From Alcaligenes ammonioxydans (lineage in GTDB: Bacteria > Pseudomonadota > Gammaproteobacteria > Burkholderiales > Burkholderiaceae_B), in assembly GCF_019343455.1 (NCBI RefSeq), contig NZ_CP049362.1:1302001-1366000 (forward strand): a stretch of 64,000 bases of DNA, read 5' to 3'. The notes under the pieces are model-generated. The model was not told where the DNA came from, ran no database searches, and saw only the letters and a list, made by a program, of their open reading frames with translations. The position numbers were made by a program, and so were the translations under genes. Every line of letters begins with the position of its first letter. The stretch's first letter is position 1. This document shows positions 37,203 to 45,540 of the stretch, piece after piece.

Positions 37203-38689
37203 ATGAAGCAAGGGGTTTTACTGCGCAGTGGCCGTGCCGATGCTTTCATGGCTTTAGGTGAGGGCGGCCGACCGGTATTTCGCTCCGCTTTACAGTTACG
37301 AGAAGCTTTGCGCCGTCGGGCCGGCCATGTTGCCGATCATATGGCGATTCCGCAAAGCAATGAAACAGGCTCCACACTGGACTGGTACAGCCCGATCCCA
37401 GGTCAGGTGGTGCCTTGGACGGCAGCAACGGCGCAGGAACGTGAGGAAGGCCTGAAACAATTAACGGCTTTTCAGGCCAGGCTGGACGAGATGACGCCTG
37501 CTGTGGACGCCGATGAGCAGGAAAAGAACGCCTTGGGCGACAAGGCCCTGTTCTCCAGTCTGCTGCGCCGTGTTCTGTATTTCCCGGATGAAAACTTTGT
37601 CTATCTGGTCAACGGCAAGCCCGTTCTGACCTTCTGGGGCTTTTTGCACCACGGAGCGGACCAAACCCAAGATCCCTTGCTACCCTTGAGACCCGCTCCT
37701 CAGGTGGCGCCTGCCGTCGTGCCTGCCCCGCTGCCGCCAGTCGAGCCCGCCGTGCCTCCGGTGGTGGCTCCCGTGGCTGCAAGCTGGTGGTCCCGCTGGT
37801 GGTGGCGTTTGCTGGCCTTATTGCTGCTGCTGGCCTTGCTCCTGTTTGGCTTGCGCTGGTGTTCGACGCCCCTTGTACCCAATACCCCTGTGGCGTCGTT
37901 GAGTTCCAGTGTCGGCAGCTACCTGCCCGAGAAAGTGCGTAACTGGCTGGGTTGGTCCTTGCCCACGCTGGATACGGGCGTTCCGCTGCCCAATGCTCGT
38001 GTCGATGCGACGGGGCGTGTTACGGCAGGCTCGGTGCCCGTGGTACCGGGCGCGCCAGGCTCGGGTATGGCCCCAGGGGTAAGGGCGCCTGACGCTGTTG
38101 CTCCGGGAACGGGCGTTCCTGTCGTGCCGGGTGCTCCAGCGGGAGGCCAGGCTCTGGATGCCGCGCCGCCAGCTGATCCGGCAGCGAACGCGCATGCCCA
38201 TTCCCAGCCGCCGCAGTTGCCGGACGGGCTTGCCAACCCGCCTGCCGATCCTGCCGCGCCTCCGACTCTGGATGCCAATCCGACTAGCCCTGCAACGTCT
38301 GCGGCAGTTCCCCCGGTTCCCTGGTGGTGCCGCCCGATGCCTTGCAAACGGGCAAGATGGATTTCCTTAACGGCCAATGGGCCGCCCGCATGGGAGTGCA
38401 GGACAGTCAGACCGGTAAACCCGTGCAACTGCAATATCAATTGAAAGACGGTGCAGGCCATGTGCAGATCAAGCGCGGGGACGGCGTGCAGTGCGAGGCT
38501 CCTGTGTCGGCCTCGGCCGATCAGGGCCGTCTGATCTTGAATGCTAATTCCGCCGCCAAATGTACTGACAATGCGGCCTACGATATGCCCAAGATTGTGT
38601 GTGATCCCGGTGCCGCAGGAGCTGCCGCCCAGTGCGCGGGCATGTACGGCTCCAATGCCTTTCCTCTGATCTTGCAGCAATCCGAATGA
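37203..38689 (+). CDS. srfA: SrfA family protein, frameshifted in this sequence
   Basis: The first frame (37203-38444) encodes a cytosolic N-terminal domain (LDWYSPIPGQVVPW near residue 59; YLVNGKPVLTFWGF near 138), a Pro-rich linker, one transmembrane helix (about 198-220) and a Pro/Ala/Gly-rich periplasmic stalk. From about residue 370 that frame degenerates into Arg/Cys/Trp-rich sequence. The -1 frame, from about 38315 to the stop at 38687-38689, encodes a sensible domain: PPDALQTGKMDFLNGQWAAR, QYQLKDGAGHVQIKRGDGV, with four Cys. One C missing from the CCCCC at 38310-38314 would restore about 495 residues. First gene of the operon, 16 bases before srfB. Confidence 0.78.
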
Positions 38690-38705
38690 TGAGTGCCTGA
38701 ATCTT

Positions 38706-41700
38706 ATGTTGCCTGAATTACTCAAACACGATGGCTTGGTTACTTTGATTGAAAATACCGGAGTCCAGTTCATGGACTTCGGTTTTGACATCAACGCTCC
38801 CACTTTGGGTAGCAAGAAGCTGGGCACCTTGAACCATTCTTTTTTCAGCACAAATGGCCAGAACTGGCGTTTGCTGTTTGAAGGTCTGCAGTTTGGCCAG
38901 GAGCAGACCCTCTTTCACCAGCCCGAAGGCGAGGTGGGGGTCTATCAGGGGGGGGGGCGCAATGATCAGGAATGCGATGTGTCCCTGAGTCGTACCCTGG
39001 ACCTGTTCGATGGCCTGTGGCTACCGGTACCCTATGTGCGTTTTGTCGCCCCCCATCGTTTCGATCATGGGCCAGCCAGTTGGAGCCGCCTGCGGGTGGT
39101 GCGTCTGGAAACACCCGATCGGGACGGCAACACGCACCGTATTACGCTTGCCTGCGACACCAGCGTGGTGGACCTGACTGAAGGCGCGGCCTATCTGGCC
39201 CCCTTGCGAGAGGATATCAACGCCGGCGCCCTGTTTCGCCTTGCTTGCGATAGCGCCCATATGGACTGGTTCCTGAACCGCGACTGGGTGCAGGAATGGC
39301 TGCTGGAAGTTTATAAAGACAACGTCAACAAAACGCGCAACATCGACTTTGGCGAAGAGGTCAGCGCCTTGCGCTCGGCTCAGTTGCACTTTTTGAACCT
39401 GCTCAGTCTGTTCGCGCCCCCGCATGAGAGTGTGGAAGAGCGTACGGAAGCCTGGGTACGCTTGCCGGACATCAAGGTGTTGGCGGCCAACTGGCAAAGC
39501 GAGCAGATCATTCCGGTAGATCTGGTGCTGGATGTAGGGAACTCGCGTACTTGCGGGATTCTGATTGAAAACCATGGCCAGGACGATTCGGGGCTGCGGC
39601 AAAATTACGTGCTGCAGTTGCGCGATTTGTCCCACCCGCATCAGGTGTACAGCAAGCCATTTGAAAGTCGTGTCGAGTTTGCGCAGACGGACTTTGGCAA
39701 GAATCATCTGTCCCTTAAAAGTGGCCGTCCCACCGCTTTTTCCTGGCCTACGCTGGTGCGTGTTGGCGATGAGGCTGCGCGTTTGGCTGCGCGCCGTCGT
39801 GGCACCGAAGGCACCACCGGTCTGTCCAGTCCTAAACGCTACTTGTGGGACGAAAACGAATACAAGCACGGCTGGCGTTTCAGTCAGCAGTACGACCGTT
39901 CCGATGCAGAGCCGCGTGCCCTGGCAGCACCGTTCTCCCTGCACATTGACGAGCGGGGCGAAGCGCTGTTCACCTTGGAAGAAGACGACCGCCTGCCGGT
40001 GTTTGAGCCGTTCTATTCGCGCAGTTCGGTCATGACATTCATGCTGACCGAAGTGCTGGCCCAGGCGCTGTTGCAAATCAACAGTCCGGCCCAACGGGTG
40101 CGTCAGGGGCATTCCAACAAGCCGCGTCGCCTGAGCAACATCGTGTTGACGGTACCGCCCGGCATGCCTTTGGTAGAGCGCAGCCTCCTGTCTGAGCGTT
40201 TGCGTCAGGCCATTGGTCTGCTGTGGACCAGCCTGGACTGGTATCAGGGTGAAGAAGATCCTTATGCGCTCGAGCCTGTCGAATCGGGTCGCATGCCAGA
40301 GAGCCTGCGTGTGCCTCTGCCCGAATTTCGGGTGGAATGGGACGAGGCAACCAGTTCGCAGTTGGTCTATCTGTTTACCGAAATTACCCAGAACTTTGCC
40401 GGCCATGCCGATGAGTTCTTTGATGCCGTTGCGGCCCCCTACAAGGAAGATCGGGAAACGCTGACCTTGGGCATTATTGACATTGGTGGGGGCACCACCG
40501 ATATCGTGATCAGCGACTACACCTTGCGTCGCCCGGCAGGAGCGGGCGGTGGCAGCAACCTGACCATCTCGCCCAAACAGCGTTTTCGCGACAGCTTCCG
40601 CGTGGCCGGTGACGATATCTTGCTCGATGTGATTCAGCGTTATGTCCTGCCCGCGTTTGAACACGCCCTGAGTCATGCCGGTGTGCAGGATACGGACGTC
40701 TTCCTGTCGCGTCTATGCGGCAATGAAAAAGCCGATGCCAATAAAGCCGTCTTGCGCCAGCAACTGGCCCTGCAGGTCTTTGTGCCGCTGGGGCTGGAGT
40801 TTCTGAAACGCTATGAAGCCTACGATCCGCACGAGGACCCGCGCGCTGTTCAGTCGGTGCCCTGGGGCCAGTTGCTGGACTTTGAACATGTGCATGGCGA
40901 TCAGGGCAATGTTCCCCTGTCCCATGCCTCGGCGGGGGCGGCCGATGCCCTGCCACGCGTTTCCGGCAAAGTGGTGCAGTATGTGCTGGACGAACTGCAC
41001 AAGCATGTCGGTCAGCGCGTGGAGCTGGAGCTGGCCCATGTTGAGCAGTCCTTTGATCTGGCCCATTTGCACCAGGGTTTGGTCACGGGTTCGCTGAACA
41101 TTAACGACCCTTTGCGCGCTTTTTGCGAAGTGTTGAACTATTACGACTGCGACATTGTGCTCATGGCCGGGCGTCCTTCGCGCCTGCCGGGCGTGCAGGC
41201 CTATGTGCGCTCACAGATGCCTGTCTCGCCTGCGCGATTGTTGCCTTTGCACAATTACCGCACCGGCAGTTGGTATCCCTTCCACACCAATGGCCGGATC
41301 GATGATCCCAAGAGTACGGCCTCGGTGGGCGCCATGCTGTGCCTGCTTTGCTACAACATGAATATTGACCAGTTCAATTTCAAAGTATCGAATCTGCGGC
41401 CGCGCTCCACCCTGCGCCATATCGGGATTATCGATTCCAATAATCAGATCAAGGATCAGGATCTGGTCTACAAGGATGTGCTCCAGATTGACCCGGATAC
41501 CCGCGAGGAAATGGTGACGCTGGAAAGCGTCAGCAGCGAGGACTCGGACGGCTATCACCTGTTGATGCAGGGCAGTTACCTGCGTCTGGGCTATCGACAG
41601 CTGGATGTCGAACGCTGGCCCGCCTCGCCCTTGTATTACCTGCATTTGAACGAGAAGGTGCGTCGCCAGATGGCGGATGCGCCTGACGATGATGGGCAAC

Positions 41701-41924
41701 TGCCTTCCATGGAAGTGAGTTTGCAGGTCAACCAGAAAGTGCGTGACAAGCAAGGTCGCCGCATGATCAGCGACCGCCTGGAAGTGCGTCGCTCCAATCC
41801 GCGCGACTTCAAATTGTCCAGCCCTGTGCCCAAGGCCGTGCGTATCCAGCTCAACACCATGCTGGAAGCAGGTCTGGGTGATTCTCCATATTGGCTCGAT
41901 AGCGGGAGCGTAGTGCTCAAATGA
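38706..41924 (+). CDS. srfB: SrfB, Hsp70/actin-fold ATPase-like virulence-factor family protein
   Basis: A 1072-residue cytosolic protein matching the SrfB family (named from the SsrB-regulated srfABC genes of Salmonella). The ATPase fold is readable. Phosphate-1 is VDLVLDVGNSRTCGILIE (Asp near 276). Phosphate-2 is LGIIDIGGGTTDIVISDYTL (Asp near 592). An adenosine-type motif is IVLMAGRPSRLPGVQAYV (about 818-835). The N-terminal 270 residues and the C-terminal 200 are family-specific. No signal or membrane helix. Its stop overlaps the srfC ATG (ATGA). Biochemical function is unknown; nucleotide-dependent assembly or chaperone action is an inference. Confidence 0.92.
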   Translation: MLPELLKHDGLVTLIENTGVQFMDFGFDINAPTLGSKKLGTLNHSFFSTNGQNWRLLFEGLQFGQEQTLFHQPEGEVGVYQGGGRNDQECDVSLSRTLDLFDGLWLPVPYVRFVAPHRFDHGPASWSRLRVVRLETPDRDGNTHRITLACDTSVVDLTEGAAYLAPLREDINAGALFRLACDSAHMDWFLNRDWVQEWLLEVYKDNVNKTRNIDFGEEVSALRSAQLHFLNLLSLFAPPHESVEERTEAWVRLPDIKVLAANWQSEQIIPVDLVLDVGNSRTCGILIENHGQDDSGLRQNYVLQLRDLSHPHQVYSKPFESRVEFAQTDFGKNHLSLKSGRPTAFSWPTLVRVGDEAARLAARRRGTEGTTGLSSPKRYLWDENEYKHGWRFSQQYDRSDAEPRALAAPFSLHIDERGEALFTLEEDDRLPVFEPFYSRSSVMTFMLTEVLAQALLQINSPAQRVRQGHSNKPRRLSNIVLTVPPGMPLVERSLLSERLRQAIGLLWTSLDWYQGEEDPYALEPVESGRMPESLRVPLPEFRVEWDEATSSQLVYLFTEITQNFAGHADEFFDAVAAPYKEDRETLTLGIIDIGGGTTDIVISDYTLRRPAGAGGGSNLTISPKQRFRDSFRVAGDDILLDVIQRYVLPAFEHALSHAGVQDTDVFLSRLCGNEKADANKAVLRQQLALQVFVPLGLEFLKRYEAYDPHEDPRAVQSVPWGQLLDFEHVHGDQGNVPLSHASAGAADALPRVSGKVVQYVLDELHKHVGQRVELELAHVEQSFDLAHLHQGLVTGSLNINDPLRAFCEVLNYYDCDIVLMAGRPSRLPGVQAYVRSQMPVSPARLLPLHNYRTGSWYPFHTNGRIDDPKSTASVGAMLCLLCYNMNIDQFNFKVSNLRPRSTLRHIGIIDSNNQIKDQDLVYKDVLQIDPDTREEMVTLESVSSEDSDGYHLLMQGSYLRLGYRQLDVERWPASPLYYLHLNEKVRRQMADAPDDDGQLPSMEVSLQVNQKVRDKQGRRMISDRLEVRRSNPRDFKLSSPVPKAVRIQLNTMLEAGLGDSPYWLDSGSVVLK

Positions 41925-44500
41925 CGGACATGACAACCTTACAGAAGGATTTGTGCCAGGACTGGCAGAACGTATATCACGGTGCAGGACAGGCGATTGA
42001 GTGGGTCATGCAGGCGCGTGGCTCGTCGCAACGCCTGAATGCGCAAGCCGACAGTCTGGTGCTGGAGCTGCGCCGTGCCCGTAATACAGCCCGCAGTCTG
42101 AGCGTGGTGTCGGGGCGCCCCATGACGATTGGGTTTTTTGGTCTGTCGCAAGCGGGCAAATCCTATCTGATTTCCAGCCTTGCCGCGGGGGGCAACGGAC
42201 GCCTGGAAACCCGTTACGGTGGTGAAACCATCGACTTCTTGCGCCACGTGAACCCACCGGGAGGCGGTAAAGAAGCCACGGGTCTGGTGACGCGTTTCAG
42301 CCGTAATGCGAGCCCAGGTCCCGAGGCCTACCCTGTCGAACTGCAGATTTTTTCTGAGGTCGATATGGTGAAAATCCTGGTCAACAGTTATTTCAATGAC
42401 TTTGACAAGGAGCAGGTCGGTTATACCTTTGCTCCTGATCGTATCAAGGCCTTGATCGACTCGCTCAAAGGCCGCGCGGGCCTCACCGATACCGGCTTTA
42501 GCGCCGATGATGCCGTGTCCTTGTGGGATTACGTGCGCGGCAGTTTTGGCAATTCCACCCGCTTGCTCGATAGTGTTTATTGGCCCGAGCTCATTAATCT
42601 GGCCCCCGCTTTGCGTCTGGAAGATCGGGCACAGCTGTTCTCCATCTTGTGGGGTGAACAGGCTGAGTTGAGTGAACTTTATATCGGCCTGGCTAAAGTG
42701 CTGCAGGCCCTGGGCCATCCCAGCAAGGTGTATGCACCCTTGACCGCCCTGATCCGTCGCGAAGGCGATGGCTTTGTGCAGCAGGACAGCATCATGAACG
42801 TGGATGTGCTCGAATCCTTGGGCAGTCCCGCCGAGAAAAGCCTGAGCGTTTTGCCCGTGCGCGAGCACGATGGCCAGACCGTTGTTGCTGCCCAGGCGGT
42901 GGACGTGCCCTTGGCCCATCTGGCCGCGCTGACCGTTGAGCTGACCTTTCCCTTGATCGGTGAAACCCAGGCCAGCGGTGTGGACAAGGTAGACCTGCTG
43001 GATTTTCCGGGTTACCGCGGTCGCCTGAACATTCGCTCGGTGCAGGAGGCCGGTGCCGCGTCGGAGAGCAGCGGTGGCAATCCTGCCTCGCAGCTGATTC
43101 TGCGCGGCAAGGTGGCCTATCTGTTTGAGCGCTATACCGACCAGCAGGAGATGAATGGCCTTGTCATGTGTACGGCCTCGGACAAGCAAAGTGATGTCAA
43201 GGACGTGGAACCCGTGCTGACACGGTGGGTGCATCGCACTCAGGGGGCCACACCGCAGGAGCGCCAGAACCGCAAAGTAGGCCTGATGTGGGCCATTACC
43301 ATGTTTGACAAACGTATTGGCGCCTCCCTGATTCAGGATGATGCTCAGGTGCGTGACAGCTGGGATGGCTTGATGAAGATGAGCTTCAAGGAGCGTTTTG
43401 GCCACTGCGAATGGTTGCAGCAATGGCGTCCCGATCAGCCGTTTTCCAACACCTTCCTGGTGCGCAAGCCCGGCATGCCCACGCCGTTTATCGATCTGGA
43501 TACAGAGAGCCGGGAGCTCTCCATTACCGCCTCTGTGGCCGAGAAAATGGGGCGCATGCGCGGCAGCTTTATTGAGAACCCGCTGCTGGCGCAGCAACTG
43601 AGTGATCCAGCCCAGGCCTGGGATGCCATGCTCGCCTTGAACGATGGCGGTATGCAGCGTTTGCGCGCTTATGTGGCCCAGATCGGCGGCCTGGATTTCA
43701 AGCTGATGCGCCTGCAAGAGCAGTTTCGCAGTTTGCATGACAGCTTGGTCAAGAAGTCCCTGTATTCCTGGTACAGCCAGGATGGCGATCAGCAATCGGT
43801 AGTCAAAGAGGCGCTGGCCAAACAGTTCCGTGAAGAATTGCCTGCCTATCGTGCCCTTGTGGGCGAACTGCTGGCGGCCTTGCACCTGTCGCAAGACACC
43901 TTGCGAGATCTGTTCTTGAGCCTGGGTTCCAGCAAGAGTGAGCCCGATGAACCGGGCGTGTTGGTTCAGGAGCAGCCTTTCGAGCAGCAGTATGCCGATC
44001 TGGTTTATCGCAGTTGGGTCAGTCAGTTGCGTGACCTTCCTGCCAGCCGCACCAATCAGAATGTGTTGCGCATGCCGGTCGATTTGCTCGCCAGCCTGGT
44101 GGAGGAGTTGATTGTGGCCTCGGATCGTTGGGCCTTGCGCGACAAGCTGCTGGCCGCGCTGACCAAGCGTCGTCAAAGCGGTGTGCGGCGCGAGCGCCTG
44201 GCTGATCGTCAGGTCTGCAATGTGTCCATGACGATCAGCGAGTTTGTGACCTGGTTCTACCTGAAAGGCGGCACCGAGGATTTCTTCAAGACCCCCAGGA
44301 CGTTTGCCCCCGATGGCATGCCGGCACTGCCCGCCCAGCCCCAGGATCACGGTGCTCTCTTTTTTGAGCAATGGCTGGCCGCTTTGGCGCACACCACCTT
44401 GCATAACGCGGGTTATGAGGGCGGGCGCGAACTGAGCCTGGAGCAAAATCAGGCCTTGGGCCGCATTTTGGACTGTTTTACCGATAAGAGCGTGGCATGA
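41921..44500 (+). CDS. srfC: SrfC, dynamin-like GTPase of the virulence-factor family
   Basis: An 859-residue protein. After a helical N-terminal segment comes IGFFGLSQAGKSYLISSLAA: a P-loop GLSQAGKS at 74-81. A second nucleotide-site element, VDLLDFPGYRGR (about 357-368), corresponds to the DxPG switch of GTPases. The long insert between P-loop and DxPG and the helical C-terminal half fit a large dynamin/GBP-like architecture. No transmembrane helix is obvious. It is coupled to srfB by a 4-base overlap and to the next gene by ATGA. A direct role in membrane remodelling is inferred from the fold only. Confidence 0.9.
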   Translation: MTDMTTLQKDLCQDWQNVYHGAGQAIEWVMQARGSSQRLNAQADSLVLELRRARNTARSLSVVSGRPMTIGFFGLSQAGKSYLISSLAAGGNGRLETRYGGETIDFLRHVNPPGGGKEATGLVTRFSRNASPGPEAYPVELQIFSEVDMVKILVNSYFNDFDKEQVGYTFAPDRIKALIDSLKGRAGLTDTGFSADDAVSLWDYVRGSFGNSTRLLDSVYWPELINLAPALRLEDRAQLFSILWGEQAELSELYIGLAKVLQALGHPSKVYAPLTALIRREGDGFVQQDSIMNVDVLESLGSPAEKSLSVLPVREHDGQTVVAAQAVDVPLAHLAALTVELTFPLIGETQASGVDKVDLLDFPGYRGRLNIRSVQEAGAASESSGGNPASQLILRGKVAYLFERYTDQQEMNGLVMCTASDKQSDVKDVEPVLTRWVHRTQGATPQERQNRKVGLMWAITMFDKRIGASLIQDDAQVRDSWDGLMKMSFKERFGHCEWLQQWRPDQPFSNTFLVRKPGMPTPFIDLDTESRELSITASVAEKMGRMRGSFIENPLLAQQLSDPAQAWDAMLALNDGGMQRLRAYVAQIGGLDFKLMRLQEQFRSLHDSLVKKSLYSWYSQDGDQQSVVKEALAKQFREELPAYRALVGELLAALHLSQDTLRDLFLSLGSSKSEPDEPGVLVQEQPFEQQYADLVYRSWVSQLRDLPASRTNQNVLRMPVDLLASLVEELIVASDRWALRDKLLAALTKRRQSGVRRERLADRQVCNVSMTISEFVTWFYLKGGTEDFFKTPRTFAPDGMPALPAQPQDHGALFFEQWLAALAHTTLHNAGYEGGRELSLEQNQALGRILDCFTDKSVA

Positions 44501-45540
44501 AATTAAGATTTAGTTTGCAGGCGTTGGAGCCTGCTGTTCCGGGCCGCGCTCGTTTGTATGTGCGTGATCTGGATGATGAGCTGGAGCTGGGGGACTATGC
44601 GATCGCCATTCAGCGCAGCCAAAACAGTTATTACCTGCATTCGGCACAAAGCTGGGATGCTTCTTTGCGTTGGTTGCCGCAACAAGGCTGGACCGAGCAT
44701 GAAGAGGGTATCGCGGTTCTGCTGAACGCCGACATTGTGGATTCGCTGCTGGCCAATGCCAGCGATGCGTATCAGATCACCTTGGCGGATAGCGGTGGTG
44801 AAGAGTTGGGTCGCAGCCCGCTGAAACTGGACAAGGCCATCTTGCCTTCTACTGCGGGTGGCCATGCCCAGGCAATGGAACTGACCATGCCGGTAGCCGC
44901 TGCACCCGAAACACCCGCGCCCGAGCCTGTTGTGGAAACGCCTCCTGTGGTTGAGACGGTGGCTCCTCCAGCGCCGGAACCCGTCAAGGTAGAGATGCCC
45001 GCCCCCAACGTGGACACGGTGGCTCCTGTCGAGCCTCCCGCCAAAAAAGGTGGCATGGCCAAATGGATTGTTTTGCTTGTCCTTTTGCTGACTTTGCTGG
45101 GCGCAGCCGCCTACTGGTTCTACAGCCAATCCGCCAAGGACGACAGCCCGGCGGCCCCCGAGGCACCCGAGCCCAAGCCCGCCGTGGTGGAGACTGACAA
45201 CTGCACCATGGACAAGCTGGCAGATCGGCCTGGGCTGCAGTTCGTGCAAGAGTGTGTCAAGGAAAGCAAAACGTCCGAGCAGTGGCTGGCTGTGATTGAG
45301 GAAGTCAAAAAGGCGGGGCAATGCGACGTCGCCCAACGCCTGTATGTGAACAAGGCACAGTCTGGTGATGTGAAGATTGCCCTGGCCTATGCCCGTGAAT
45401 ATGATCCCCAGGATCACCCGGCGCATGCCTGCTTTAGCAAGCCCAATCCGGCTACCGCTGCGTACTGGTATGAAACCGTCTTGCTGTCCGATCCCGATAA
45501 TGCGCACGCCAAGGCCCGCTTTCAGGAGCTGAGCCAATGA
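44497..45540 (+). CDS. single-pass inner-membrane protein of the srf operon
   Basis: A 347-residue protein with three parts. The cytosolic N-terminal domain of about 120 residues starts MKLRFSLQALEPAVPGRARL and contains SLRWLPQQGWTEHEEGIAVL. A Pro/Val/Glu-rich linker (about 128-182) precedes a membrane helix at about 190-209 (WIVLLVLLLTLLGAAAYWFY). The periplasmic C-terminal domain has paired Cys and a Sel1/TPR-like end (DVKIALAYAREYDPQDHPA, then NPATAAYWYETVLLSDPDN). I do not recognise the N-terminal domain. Coupled on both sides by ATGA-type overlaps. A linker between cytosolic SrfB/SrfC and the envelope components is an inference. Confidence 0.82.
   Translation: MKLRFSLQALEPAVPGRARLYVRDLDDELELGDYAIAIQRSQNSYYLHSAQSWDASLRWLPQQGWTEHEEGIAVLLNADIVDSLLANASDAYQITLADSGGEELGRSPLKLDKAILPSTAGGHAQAMELTMPVAAAPETPAPEPVVETPPVVETVAPPAPEPVKVEMPAPNVDTVAPVEPPAKKGGMAKWIVLLVLLLTLLGAAAYWFYSQSAKDDSPAAPEAPEPKPAVVETDNCTMDKLADRPGLQFVQECVKESKTSEQWLAVIEEVKKAGQCDVAQRLYVNKAQSGDVKIALAYAREYDPQDHPAHACFSKPNPATAAYWYETVLLSDPDNAHAKARFQELSQ

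Noticed and set aside
36943..37203. 86-codon minus-strand frame upstream of srfA
   Set aside because: No recognisable domain, poor start context, and it covers the presumed srf promoter region.
38305..38320. Programmed -1 frameshifting in srfA
   Set aside because: The C5 run does not form a good X-XXY-YYZ heptamer in the zero frame and I see no clear downstream stimulatory structure; mutation or sequencing error is simpler.
41939..44446. 835-codon open frame on the minus strand, antisense to srfC
   Set aside because: It is a codon-bias shadow: His/Gln/Leu-rich, no family resemblance, while the plus strand carries clear GTPase motifs. Similar long antisense frames lie opposite flgK, the chemoreceptors and srfB.
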